Positions 32,399 to 40,604 of a DNA stretch of 64,000 nucleotides are shown piece by piece. This stretch comes from JALOLG01 sp963776935 (GTDB taxonomy: Bacteria > Actinomycetota > Acidimicrobiia > Acidimicrobiales > Ilumatobacteraceae). A model generated the notes under the pieces. It did no database searches, was not told the DNA's origin, and worked only from the letters and a program-made list of their open reading frames with translations. Numbering within the stretch: the stretch's first letter is position 1; the number at the start of each line of letters is the position of its first letter. The DNA lies in contig CAVZOP010000009.1 in assembly GCA_963776935.1 (NCBI GenBank), positions 186,001-250,000 on the forward strand, given 5' to 3'. A program made the translations under genes and the position numbers.

Positions 32399-35227
32399 GT
32401 GTTCAACCGAATCATCGTTCCGACCGACGGGTCCGACACGATTGCGGACCGCGCCGCCGAGGCCCGCAGGTATTGGGAGTCCGACGTCGTCCTCGCCGAC
32501 GGCCATGTGGTCCAGGTGCGCCCGTTGGGCCCCGACGACCTGGCTGCGGTGCGGGCACTGCTCGACGGCTTGACGCCACAGAGCCTGCGCATGCGGTTCT
32601 TCTCGCCGCGAGCTCCGTCCGACGTCGAGCTGGCGAAGCTGCTCGACGTCGACTACCGCGACCGGTTCACGCTCGGAGTCGAGATGGCTGGCGAGCTGAT
32701 CGGGATGGGTTCGTACCACTACGACGGCGAGTTGGCGAGCGCCGAGGTCGCATTCACGGTCGCCGACGCTCACCACGCCCAGGGCATCGGGACGCTGCTG
32801 CTCGAGCATCTCGTCGCGGCCGCGCTGTCGAACGGCATTCAGCGCTTCGACGCCCACACGTTGGGCGACAACCGCCAGATGCTCGACGTCTTCCGTCATG
32901 CCGGCTTCGCCGTGAGCCGGTCGCTCGAAGGTGGTGTGTTCGACCTCGCGTTCGACCTGTCGATCCCTGCCGACGGTGCGGTCGCGGAACGTGAACGGAT
33001 CGCCGAGACCCGGTCGGTCGCGCGGTTGCTCGCCCCGAACGTCGTCGCCGTGATCGGCGCCAGCCGCACGCCCGGGTCGGTCGGCAACGCGGTGCTGGAC
33101 AACATCTGCAAGAACGGCTTCGCCGGGACCGTGCACCCGGTCAACCCGAGCGCCACGAGCGTCCGCGGGCTGAAGTGCTACCCGTCGATCGCGGACGTGC
33201 CCGACCACGTCGACCTCGCCATCGTCGCCGTGCCCGCGGCGTCCGTCGCCGGCGTGCTCGCCGAGTGCGGCGAGTCGGGTGTCCACGGCGCCGTCATCCT
33301 CTCCGCTGGGTTCGGCGAGATCGGTGCCGAGGGCCACGGCAGCGAAGCCGCCCTCGTGCGTTTGGCGCGGCGGTACGGCATGCGCCTGATCGGGCCCAAC
33401 TGCGTCGGCATCATCAACACCGCGCCCGATGTCAGCCTCGACGCGACGTTCGCGCCGACCAGGCCCGTCAGAGGCAGCGTTGGGTTCGTGTCGCAGTCGG
33501 GCGCGCTCGGCATCGCTGTGCTCGAAGCGGCGGAGTCGCTGGGCGTCGGCATCTCGTCGTTCGTCTCGCTCGGGAACAAGGCCGACATCTCCGGCAACGA
33601 CCTGCTGCAGTACTGGGAGGACGATCCGGCGACCGAGGTCGCGCTGCTGTACCTGGAGTCGTTCGGGAACCCGACCAAGTTCAACCGCCTCGCCCGCCGG
33701 TTCTCGCAGCACAAGCCGATCGTCGCCGTCAAGAGCGGGCGATCCGAGGCGGGTCAGCGGGCGGCTTCTTCGCACACCGCCGCGCTCGCCACCGACGACA
33801 TCCTCACCGACACGCTGTTCCGTCAGACCGGGATCATCCGTGTCGACACGCTGGCGCAGATGTTCGACGTCACGCGTGTGCTCGTCCACCAGCCATTGCC
33901 GGCCGGCCGCCGGGTCGGGATCGTCGGCAACAGCGGCGGACCGGGGATCCTCGCGGCTGACGCATGTGCCAGCGCCGGCCTCGTGGTGCCCGAGCTGTCG
34001 CACGCGACGCGAACGGCCCTCGCCGACCTGCTGGGCCCGCACGCCGGCGTTCGCAATCCGGTCGACCTGCTGGCCGGTGCCGACGCTGACGCCTACGAGC
34101 AGGCCTTGCGCCTCGTGCTGGGCGACGACGCGATCGACGCGGTCATCGTGATCTACACCGATCCGATGATCAGCGAGCCGGACGCGATCGTCGCAGCGGT
34201 GCGTCGCGCCGCATCAACATCGCCACACAAGACGATGCTGGCGTGCTTCCTCGCCCGCGATCTCCCACCCGCGATCGAGCTCGCCGCCGACGACCGCGGG
34301 GCCCGGCGGGCCGTGCCGGTGTTTCCCTTCCCGGAGTCGCCTGCCGCAGCGCTCGGTCGCATCGCCGAGCTGGCGAGGTGGCGGCGACGCCCCGTCGGGA
34401 CCATCGCCGTCCCCGACGGTTACGACGCGGCCGCCGTCCGCGAAGTGGTCCGCGCCTCGCTCGGTACGGCGCCGGACCATCGCACCCCGTCGTCCCAGAG
34501 CACCCCGTCGTCCCAGAGCACCCCGTCGTCCCAGAGCATCCCGTCGTCATGGATGACACCCGACCAGCTGCGGGCACTTCTCGCCGCGGCCGGGATCGCG
34601 ATGGTGCCGCACGTGGTGGCCGGCTCCGTCGCCGAAGCCACCGCGGCGGCGGCCGTCGTCGGCTTCCCGGTTGCGATGAAGGTGATCGCACCCGACGTTG
34701 TGCACAAGACCGACGTCGGTGGCGTCGCCCTCGGCCTGGCGACCGAGGACGCGGTGGCGACTGCGTACGACGAGATGGCCCGGCGCGTGCCGGCGATGAC
34801 CGGAGCGGTGCTGCAGCCGATGGCGAATCCGGGGGTCGAGACCATCGTCGGCATCGTGCGTGACGACCTGTTCGGCCCGGTGGTGATGTTCGGTCTCGGC
34901 GGCACCGCGGCCGAGCTGTTCGCCGATCGGGCGTTCCAGATCGTGCCGATGACCGACGTCGACGCGGCCGAGCTGGTCCGGGCGCCGAAGAGCGCCCCGC
35001 TGCTCACCGGGTACCGGGGCAGCGCGCCGGTCGACATCGCGGCCCTCGAGGATCTGCTGCTGCGGATCGGCACGCTCGCGACCACCGTGCCAGAACTCGC
35101 CGAGCTCGACCTGAACCCGGTGATCGCGACGCCCGATGGCATCGCCCTCGTCGACGGGCGCTGCCGCATCGAAGCAGTGCTGTCGCCGACGGTGCTGCCG
35201 ATGCGACGTATGCGTTCCAGCGGCTGA
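32399..35227 (+). CDS. GNAT acetyltransferase fused to ADP-forming acyl-CoA synthetase
   Basis: A 942-residue fusion. Residues 1-22 (FNRIIVPTDGSDTIADRAAE) look like the start of a universal stress protein but stop there. Then a GNAT domain (VVQVRPLGPDDLAAVRALLD, HHAQGIGTLLLEHLV), a CoA-binding and ligase region (VVAVIGASRTPGSVGNAVLD, GFVSQSGALGIAV, SSHTAALATDD) and an ATP-grasp domain (VAMKVIAPDVVHKTDVGGVA, LDLNPVIA). Known fusions acetylate lysines of acyl-CoA synthetases or convert acyl-CoA to acid plus ATP. A three-copy TPSSQS linker precedes the ATP-grasp domain. GTG 32399 follows GGAGGG. The protein is divergent from the PNPOx-like gene and converges with uspA. Confidence 0.88.
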   Translation: MFNRIIVPTDGSDTIADRAAEARRYWESDVVLADGHVVQVRPLGPDDLAAVRALLDGLTPQSLRMRFFSPRAPSDVELAKLLDVDYRDRFTLGVEMAGELIGMGSYHYDGELASAEVAFTVADAHHAQGIGTLLLEHLVAAALSNGIQRFDAHTLGDNRQMLDVFRHAGFAVSRSLEGGVFDLAFDLSIPADGAVAERERIAETRSVARLLAPNVVAVIGASRTPGSVGNAVLDNICKNGFAGTVHPVNPSATSVRGLKCYPSIADVPDHVDLAIVAVPAASVAGVLAECGESGVHGAVILSAGFGEIGAEGHGSEAALVRLARRYGMRLIGPNCVGIINTAPDVSLDATFAPTRPVRGSVGFVSQSGALGIAVLEAAESLGVGISSFVSLGNKADISGNDLLQYWEDDPATEVALLYLESFGNPTKFNRLARRFSQHKPIVAVKSGRSEAGQRAASSHTAALATDDILTDTLFRQTGIIRVDTLAQMFDVTRVLVHQPLPAGRRVGIVGNSGGPGILAADACASAGLVVPELSHATRTALADLLGPHAGVRNPVDLLAGADADAYEQALRLVLGDDAIDAVIVIYTDPMISEPDAIVAAVRRAASTSPHKTMLACFLARDLPPAIELAADDRGARRAVPVFPFPESPAAALGRIAELARWRRRPVGTIAVPDGYDAAAVREVVRASLGTAPDHRTPSSQSTPSSQSTPSSQSIPSSWMTPDQLRALLAAAGIAMVPHVVAGSVAEATAAAAVVGFPVAMKVIAPDVVHKTDVGGVALGLATEDAVATAYDEMARRVPAMTGAVLQPMANPGVETIVGIVRDDLFGPVVMFGLGGTAAELFADRAFQIVPMTDVDAAELVRAPKSAPLLTGYRGSAPVDIAALEDLLLRIGTLATTVPELAELDLNPVIATPDGIALVDGRCRIEAVLSPTVLPMRRMRSSG
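34483..34536 (+). repeat. Three perfect 18-bp tandem repeats inside the CoA ligase gene
   Basis: The unit CACCCCGTCGTCCCAGAG occurs at 34483-34500, 34501-34518 and 34519-34536, followed by a diverged partial copy. Being a multiple of three, it encodes TPSSQS three times in the linker between the CoA-ligase and ATP-grasp domains, so copy number could vary without breaking the frame. Confidence 0.9.
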
Positions 35228-35246
35228 ACGATCCGACGGTCGGTCG

Positions 35247-35660
35247 TCACAGCCCCGAGGACGGGACGATGGCGACCGGGTAGGTGGCGTGACGCGCCAG
35301 TTCGGTGCTGGTGCTCCCGATCGCCGTGGCGTTGCCCTGGCCGCGCCGTCCGACGACGATCAGGTTGGCCGCGTACTCGTCTGCCGCGCGCAGCATGACG
35401 TCGACCGGATGGCCGTCGAGCACCGCGTGGCGCCACGCCACCCCGCTGTCGGCGAGACGTGCGCACCACACCGTCACACACAGATCCTCGATCTCGCTGC
35501 GGTGCGACGCGGTCGGGACGGGCTCTCCACCGATCGTCTCGACCAGGCCCAGGGCGTGGACGGCGACGACCTCGCCCCCAGTCGAGGCGACGAGGTCGGC
35601 CGACCATTGCAGCGCGTGCTGGGCGTTGGCGGAGCCATCGACCCCGCAGACCACGATCAT
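35247..35660 (-). CDS. Universal stress protein UspA family
   Basis: A 137-residue single-domain USP. It begins IVVCGVDGSANAQHALQWSA and has the ATP-binding signature GRRGQGNATAIGSTS near the C-terminus, followed by PVAIVPSSG, so it belongs to the ATP-binding subclass. The start is 61 bases after the multicopper oxidase stop on the same strand, suggesting co-transcription. USPs of this type adjust growth under hypoxia or starvation in actinobacteria. Confidence 0.9.
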   Translation of the reverse strand: MIVVCGVDGSANAQHALQWSADLVASTGGEVVAVHALGLVETIGGEPVPTASHRSEIEDLCVTVWCARLADSGVAWRHAVLDGHPVDVMLRAADEYAANLIVVGRRGQGNATAIGSTSTELARHATYPVAIVPSSGL

Positions 35661-35721
35661 CGTTCGACGATCATGACACCGATCGCAGGGGTGGTCGCAC
35701 CGGACGGTGATCGCCGTCTGG

Positions 35722-37077
35722 TCACGGTTCGACGACCAGCGCCGTCACCATGCCGAACATGCCGTCGGCCCGTTCGGCGTGCGTCAGGATGTGACAGTGC
35801 CAGGCCCAGACACCGGGGTCCTGGATCTCGTAGAGCACCGTGTAGCGCTCGCCGGGTGCGATGTTGATCGTGTCACCGGGCATCGGCACGAGCAGCTCCT
35901 TGCCATCCTTGGCAATCACCCATCCGATCGGCTGGTGGAGGTGCATCGGGTGGGCCAGCACACCTTCGTTGAAGTAGTGCACCATCATCACGTCGCCGAC
36001 CTTGGCGGAATAGGCCTGGGTCGCCGGGAAGCTCTTGCCATTCAGCGACAACCCGATGACTCCGGCGTCGTTGAGCACCATGTTGACCTCTTGGTCGACC
36101 GAGTCCAACCCCTGTGCGACGAGCTCCTCGGGGATGGTCATCTCGCCGATCATGAACGCACCGAACAACCCGTCCAGCACCTGCTCGGCGCCGCTGTGCG
36201 AGTGGTAGATCCCGACTGCCGGTTCGACCGCTTCGAACTCGTACGTGTACACGGCACCGGGAGCGATCGAGTCCTGGGTGTACGGCGGCACACCGTCCAT
36301 CGCGTTCGGGACCCGGACGCCGTGGTAGTGGATCGACGTCGGTGTCGGGAGGTTGTTGGTGAGCACGACCTGGACCTTGTCGCCGACGTCGACGCTGATC
36401 TCCGGCGCCGGCACGACCCCGTTGTACGTCCACGCCTTGACGATCACGCCCGGCTCGATCTCCCAGTCGGTGATCGCCGCCGTGAGCTCGAATCGCTTCG
36501 TGCCGTCGGGCAGGATCTCGGGCGCCAGCTTCTGGCCGCCGACCTCCCCCTTGATCGCCGGGTCGAGGAAGGCCATCGCCCGATCCGTCATCGCCGTCTC
36601 CATCTCCTGCCACGACGCGTAGCCGTGCAGGTAGTCGGCCACGGCGGTGTCGTGGTCTGCTTCGTGGTCGATCGCGGTGCTGTCACCGATGGTCAGCGCA
36701 CCGGTCATCCCGGCTGCGGCGTGACCGGCGATCTCGCACAGCATGTCGTACGTGCCCGCGCCGAGCACGCCGAGGTCGAGCACCTCCGACTCGCCTTTCT
36801 GCAGGTCTTTCGTCTTCTGACCGGCGATGCTCAGGTTGTGGGCCACCATGTCGACGTTGGTGACGCGGAGTTGGATGTGACCCGGCGTCGCCGTCAGCTG
36901 GTCGGGGATGATCACGAGCGCGCCGAGCTCGACGTCGAGCACCGTGAGCGCCGCCCCGGCGGCCGAGCTGACCCCGTCGTCTTTGTCGAGGATCGGGATC
37001 AGCAGCGCGATCACGAGCGCTCCGATCGCGATGAGGAACGAGGTCCAACCCAGTACGGAGCGGTCTTCTGAAGCCAT
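35722..37077 (-). CDS. Membrane-anchored multicopper oxidase with N-terminal cupredoxin domain
   Basis: A 451-residue protein. After an N-terminal membrane helix (SFLIAIGALVIALLIPIL), residues about 40-130 form a plastocyanin-like domain with a full type 1 copper set (VAHNLSIAG; LCEIAGHAAAGM, giving His, Cys, His, Met). Two further cupredoxin domains carry the laccase motifs SIHYHGVRV, GIYHSHSG, HPMHLHQPIGW and AWHCHILTHAERADGM. It should oxidise a substrate such as a metal ion or phenol with O2. Start ATG 37077; a DosR-like palindrome lies 37 bases upstream. The long open frame upstream of this ATG is not gene-like. Confidence 0.88.
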   Translation of the reverse strand: MASEDRSVLGWTSFLIAIGALVIALLIPILDKDDGVSSAAGAALTVLDVELGALVIIPDQLTATPGHIQLRVTNVDMVAHNLSIAGQKTKDLQKGESEVLDLGVLGAGTYDMLCEIAGHAAAGMTGALTIGDSTAIDHEADHDTAVADYLHGYASWQEMETAMTDRAMAFLDPAIKGEVGGQKLAPEILPDGTKRFELTAAITDWEIEPGVIVKAWTYNGVVPAPEISVDVGDKVQVVLTNNLPTPTSIHYHGVRVPNAMDGVPPYTQDSIAPGAVYTYEFEAVEPAVGIYHSHSGAEQVLDGLFGAFMIGEMTIPEELVAQGLDSVDQEVNMVLNDAGVIGLSLNGKSFPATQAYSAKVGDVMMVHYFNEGVLAHPMHLHQPIGWVIAKDGKELLVPMPGDTINIAPGERYTVLYEIQDPGVWAWHCHILTHAERADGMFGMVTALVVEP

Positions 37078-37114
37078 GGGGTCGACCGTACGGACAAGGC
37101 CTGGCTGCTCAGCA

Positions 37115-37128
37115 GGGCCGAAGGTCCC
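37115..37128. promoter_or_regulatory. DosR-like palindrome, site A
   Basis: GGGCCGAAGGTCCC lies 37 bases upstream of the multicopper oxidase start and 87 bases upstream of the divergent 172-residue gene that precedes a histidine kinase. Eleven of 14 positions agree with the mycobacterial DosR-box core (GGGACTWWAGTCCC). It matches sites B and C nearby. Confidence 0.55.
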
Positions 37129-37215
37129 GTCTTCACCAAGCGTGTGACGTAGGACCCTGTTGTCGCAACCGCACCAGGTGGACGATCGCAACATGGCATT
37201 CGACGGTGGGTTGCG

Positions 37216-37734
37216 GTGTTCGTCCACGACTTCGTGCGACTGAACCTCCCGTACGAGGAGGTGGTCGCCCGGTTCGGCGCGAACGTCGATCCGTGGCTCG
37301 GCGTTCTGGTCGCCGCCGCGTGGCGTAACGACATGTCGACGTGGATCGCGTCCGGTGTCGATGAGCTCGACCTGACGCCGCCGGCGATCGTCCCGGTATG
37401 GCTCGGTGCGCCACGCCAGCGCAACGATGCGACGATCATCCCGATCGCCTGGCCCCCCGTCGGTGGACGTTATGTGTCGGGTCTGGATGCCGACCTCGAG
37501 ATCGTGTCGTGCGGGCCGGACTTCACCGACGTCCAATTGCTCGGCCGGTACGAGTTCGGAGACGGTGTCGAACGGTGGACTGCCGATGCCAGTGTCGCCC
37601 ATCGGATCGCGGTGTCTGTCATTCGCGGGTTCCTCGGGCTGCTCGCCGAGCGGCTCGCCGACCAGCCGACGGCGTATGCACATCCGACGCCTGCACCATG
37701 GGCTCCACGGCTCGGCGAGACCCGCATCCAATAG
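37216..37734 (+). CDS. Conserved hypothetical protein preceding a histidine kinase
   Basis: A 172-residue soluble protein that I do not recognise. It starts FVHDFVRLNLPYEEVVARFG and includes VPVWLGAPRQRNDATIIPIA and a C-terminal helix (VIRGFLGLLAERLADQ), which could be a START/SRPBCC-like ligand pocket. The gene starts with GTG at 37216 and is separated from the kinase by 12 bases. Its divergent partner is the multicopper oxidase, sharing palindromic site A. A role in the same stress response is inferred from position only. Confidence 0.6.
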   Translation: MFVHDFVRLNLPYEEVVARFGANVDPWLGVLVAAAWRNDMSTWIASGVDELDLTPPAIVPVWLGAPRQRNDATIIPIAWPPVGGRYVSGLDADLEIVSCGPDFTDVQLLGRYEFGDGVERWTADASVAHRIAVSVIRGFLGLLAERLADQPTAYAHPTPAPWAPRLGETRIQ

Positions 37735-37746
37735 TCTGTGCTCGCC

Positions 37747-38757
37747 ATGGACGACGGCGTCGCACAGCTCGGGCTCGACGCGCGCGCCGTGTTGGACGCC
37801 GCCCCCGACGGGATGGTGATCGTCGCCGACGACGGCCGGATCGTCGCCGTCAACTCCGAGCTGGAGCGCCAGTTCGGCTACTCGTCCGCCGAGCTGCTCG
37901 GCGCGACGATCGAGCTGCTCGTGCCCGCCGACGCTCGCGATGCCCACGTCCGGCTACGCGAGGCGTACGTCGAGGAACCGAGGCGACGCGAGATGGGCGT
38001 CGGCAGGCATCTTCTCGGGCTGCGCCGGGACGGATCGGTGTTCCCGGTCCAGATCAGCCTGGCGCGCATCGGCACTGCCGAGGGTGCCATGACGTTCGCC
38101 GCCGTGCGCGACGTGACGTCACACGTCGAGTCCGAGCAACAGCTTGCCGATGCCAACCGGCGCCGGACGCTGGCGGAGGACCACGATCGCATCGCTCGCG
38201 ATCTCCACGACACCGTCATCCAGGAGCTGTTCGGCGTCGGCCTCGGACTGCAGGGTCTGCAGAGCCGGATCACGACGCCAGAGTTCGCCGACCGGATCTC
38301 CAAGGCGGTCGACGACATCGACCAGATCATCCGGGCGATCCGATTCACCGTCTACGAGCTGAGCCAGGCCGAGGCGTCGCGTGGACCGCGTCAGCGGATC
38401 GCCGACGTCGTCGCCGAGGTCGCCCCGGCGCTCGGCTTCGAGCCGCACGTCCGCTTCGCCGGCCCGATCGACGGCGCCGTGCCCGACGCGATCGTCGACC
38501 AGATGATCCACGTCGTCCGCGAGGCGCTGACCAACGTCGCCCGTCACGCGGGAGGCACCCGGGTCGACCTCGCGATCGACGTCGGCGACTACGTCACCGT
38601 CGAGGTGGTCGACAACGGTCGTGGCATCGGCGAACCAGGCCGCCGCAGCGGGCTCACCAACCTGGCCCACCGGGCCCTCCAACTCGGCGGCGATTTCGAG
38701 GTCCGCCAACGCGACGAAGGCGGCACCGTAGTCCGCTGGTCCGTGCCCTTGACGTGA
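37747..38757 (+). CDS. PAS-domain sensor histidine kinase, NarL/DevS class
   Basis: A 336-residue kinase. The PAS domain is at residues about 10-130 (VLDAAPDGMVIVADDGRIVA, FGYSSAELLGATIELLVP). The phospho-acceptor is in DRIARDLHDTVIQELFGVG (HisKA_3), and the ATPase domain has REALTNVARHAGG and VVDNGRGIG, then the final G-box. No transmembrane segment is seen, so it is probably cytoplasmic. It faces a response regulator gene convergently, with a hairpin between them, and is a likely partner. Start ATG 37747; GTG 37738 is possible. Confidence 0.9.
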   Translation: MDDGVAQLGLDARAVLDAAPDGMVIVADDGRIVAVNSELERQFGYSSAELLGATIELLVPADARDAHVRLREAYVEEPRRREMGVGRHLLGLRRDGSVFPVQISLARIGTAEGAMTFAAVRDVTSHVESEQQLADANRRRTLAEDHDRIARDLHDTVIQELFGVGLGLQGLQSRITTPEFADRISKAVDDIDQIIRAIRFTVYELSQAEASRGPRQRIADVVAEVAPALGFEPHVRFAGPIDGAVPDAIVDQMIHVVREALTNVARHAGGTRVDLAIDVGDYVTVEVVDNGRGIGEPGRRSGLTNLAHRALQLGGDFEVRQRDEGGTVVRWSVPLT

Positions 38758-38774
38758 CCGGCGGCGACCCCTCG

Positions 38775-38821
38775 TTCTGTCTGCCTCAGATTGCCTGTGG
38801 GTTCATCTGGGGCAGACAGAA
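38775..38821. terminator. Long hairpin between convergent kinase and response regulator genes
   Basis: TTCTGTCTGCCTCAGAT (38775-38791) pairs with ATCTGGGGCAGACAGAA (38805-38821) at 16 of 17 positions around a 13-base loop. It fills the gap between the stops at 38757 and 38827 and is unrelated in sequence to the repeat at 1333 and 8968. Bidirectional termination is inferred. Confidence 0.65.
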
Positions 38822-38826
38822 GCCGG

Positions 38827-39508
38827 TTAGTCGAAGCGGTGGCGGGCGCGTTCGTCGACGCGGGCGACGAACGCGGCCGCTTCGGAACGGCGCTGCATGC
38901 CGAGCTTGGCGAGCAGGTTCGACACGTAGTTCTTGACCGTCTTCTCGGCGAGGAACAGTTCGGTCGCGATCTGGCGGTTGGAACGACCCTCGCCGATCAG
39001 GTCGAGGATCTCGCGCTCGCGTGCGGTCAGTTCAGCGATCGTGCCGGGCTCGCTCTCGCGCAACCGGCGCAAGGCGAGGCGGACCGTCGCCGAGTCGAGC
39101 AGCTGCGCCCCGCCGGCGACAGCTCCGGATCGCCTCGACGATGCGATTGCCGCGAACCTGTTTGAGCAGGTAGCCGGCGGCGCCCGCCAGGCTGGCGTCG
39201 ACGAGCGCCTGGTCGTCGGAGAACGACGTGAGGATCAGGCACCCGATGTCGGGCTGGCTGGAACGGATGTCGCGGCACACCTCGATGCCCGAACCGTCGC
39301 CCAGCCGGACGTCGATCACGACGACGTCGGGCATGCTGGCCTCGATCCGCTCCACCGCACCGACTGCGCCACCCCACTGACCGACGACGAGCAGATCCTC
39401 TTCGGCGTCGATCAGATCGGCGACACCGCGCCGAACGATCTCGTGGTCGTCGAGCAGGAACACCCGGATCTGGTCGCCCGTCTGGTCGCCGCTGTCGTCT
39501 GCCGTCAT
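38827..39508 (-). CDS. NarL/DevR-type response regulator, one frameshift
   Basis: About 226 residues. The receiver (RVFLLDDHEIVRRGVADLID, VVVIDVRLGDGSG with phospho-Asp, LILTSFSDD, GAAGYLLKQVRG) runs from ATG 39508. The LuxR-type DNA-binding domain (ELTAREREILDLIGEGRSNR, then QIATELFLAEKTVKNYVSNL) is in a second frame. The break near 39115-39122 looks like one extra base (a read of AVAGGAQLLDSATVR across it restores the linker). Likely partner of the PAS kinase opposite and a candidate binder of the DosR-like motif. Ribosome site AGGTGAGAAG precedes the ATG. Confidence 0.82.
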
Positions 39509-39576
39509 CTTCTCACCTGCATGTGGCTCCGAGGTGACGCTACTCCGACGACCCGAGCGAATGGGATGCTTGCCCG

Positions 39577-40566
39577 ATGCGAGTCGCGATGTTCTCGACC
39601 AAGCCGTACGAATCGGCGGCGTTTCGCCGCGCCAACGAGCGCTCCGGCCACGAGATCGTCGAGCTCGAGGACCGCCTGCGGCTGACGACGGTCCCGCTCG
39701 CAGATGGGGCGCAGGCGGTCTGCGTGTTCGTGAACGACGTGCTCGACGAGGCGGCCCTGACCGCGCTGGTCGCGGTGGGTGTGCGTCATGTCGCACTCCG
39801 CTGTGCCGGGTTCAACAACGTCGACCTCGCCGCCGCGGCCAGGCTCGGCCTCGACGTCGTCCGTGTCCCCGCCTACTCGCCGAACGCGGTGGCCGAGCAC
39901 ACGATCGCACTGATCCTGTCGTTGAACCGCCGCATCCACAAGGCCTACAACCGGGTGCGCGACGGCAACTTCGCCCTCGACGGACTGGTCGGATTCGACC
40001 TTGCCGGCAAGACCGTCGGCGTCGTCGGCACCGGCAAGATCGGGGCCCTCGTCGCCCGGTTGGCGTGGCACTTCCGGTGCGACGTGGTCGCCCACGACCC
40101 GTTCGTGAACGAGCCGCTCGTCGAGCTCGGGATCCGCTACGTCGAGCTCGACGAGCTCTGGGAGCGCAGCCACATCGTCACGTTGAACTGTCCGCTCACC
40201 GCCGAGACGCACCATCTCGTCTCGCCGAGCGTGATCACCCGCATGCGACCGGAGGTGATGCTCGTGAACACCGGCAGGGGAGCGCTGATCGACACGCTGG
40301 CGGTCATCGACGGCCTCAAGAGCGGTCAGATCGGGTCGCTCGCGCTCGACGTGTACGAGGAGGAGGCCGACCTGTTCTTCGAGGACCGCTCCGACGAGAT
40401 CCTCGGCGACGACGTGTTCGCCCGGCTGCTCACGTTCCCCAACGTGCTCATCACCGCCCACCAGGCGTTCCTGACCCGTGAGGCGCTCGACGCCATCGCC
40501 GCCACGACGCTGGCCAACCTCGACTGTCTCGCCGCCGGCGAGGTGTGCCCGAACCGCGTCGCCTGA
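39577..40566 (+). CDS. 2-hydroxyacid dehydrogenase, D-lactate dehydrogenase type
   Basis: A 329-residue D-isomer-specific dehydrogenase. KPYESAAFRRANE and LRCAGFNNVDL match the LdhA subgroup, the NAD site is VGVVGTGKIGALVA, catalytic Arg is in VNTGRGALIDT, the Glu in LDVYEEEADLFFED, and the acid-base His in ITAHQAFLT. Reduction of pyruvate to D-lactate under low oxygen is consistent with the surrounding stress genes. It diverges from the response regulator, whose start is 68 bases away. Confidence 0.88.
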   Translation: MRVAMFSTKPYESAAFRRANERSGHEIVELEDRLRLTTVPLADGAQAVCVFVNDVLDEAALTALVAVGVRHVALRCAGFNNVDLAAAARLGLDVVRVPAYSPNAVAEHTIALILSLNRRIHKAYNRVRDGNFALDGLVGFDLAGKTVGVVGTGKIGALVARLAWHFRCDVVAHDPFVNEPLVELGIRYVELDELWERSHIVTLNCPLTAETHHLVSPSVITRMRPEVMLVNTGRGALIDTLAVIDGLKSGQIGSLALDVYEEEADLFFEDRSDEILGDDVFARLLTFPNVLITAHQAFLTREALDAIAATTLANLDCLAAGEVCPNRVA

Positions 40567-40604
40567 CTCGATCGCGTTCGATCGCGTCCTTCGCGTTCGA
40601 TCCG

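Noticed and set aside
37078..37947. N-terminal extension of the multicopper oxidase frame
   Set aside because: It has no domain similarity, runs through the palindrome and overlaps the opposite-strand kinase gene; the ATG 37077 begins with a membrane helix.
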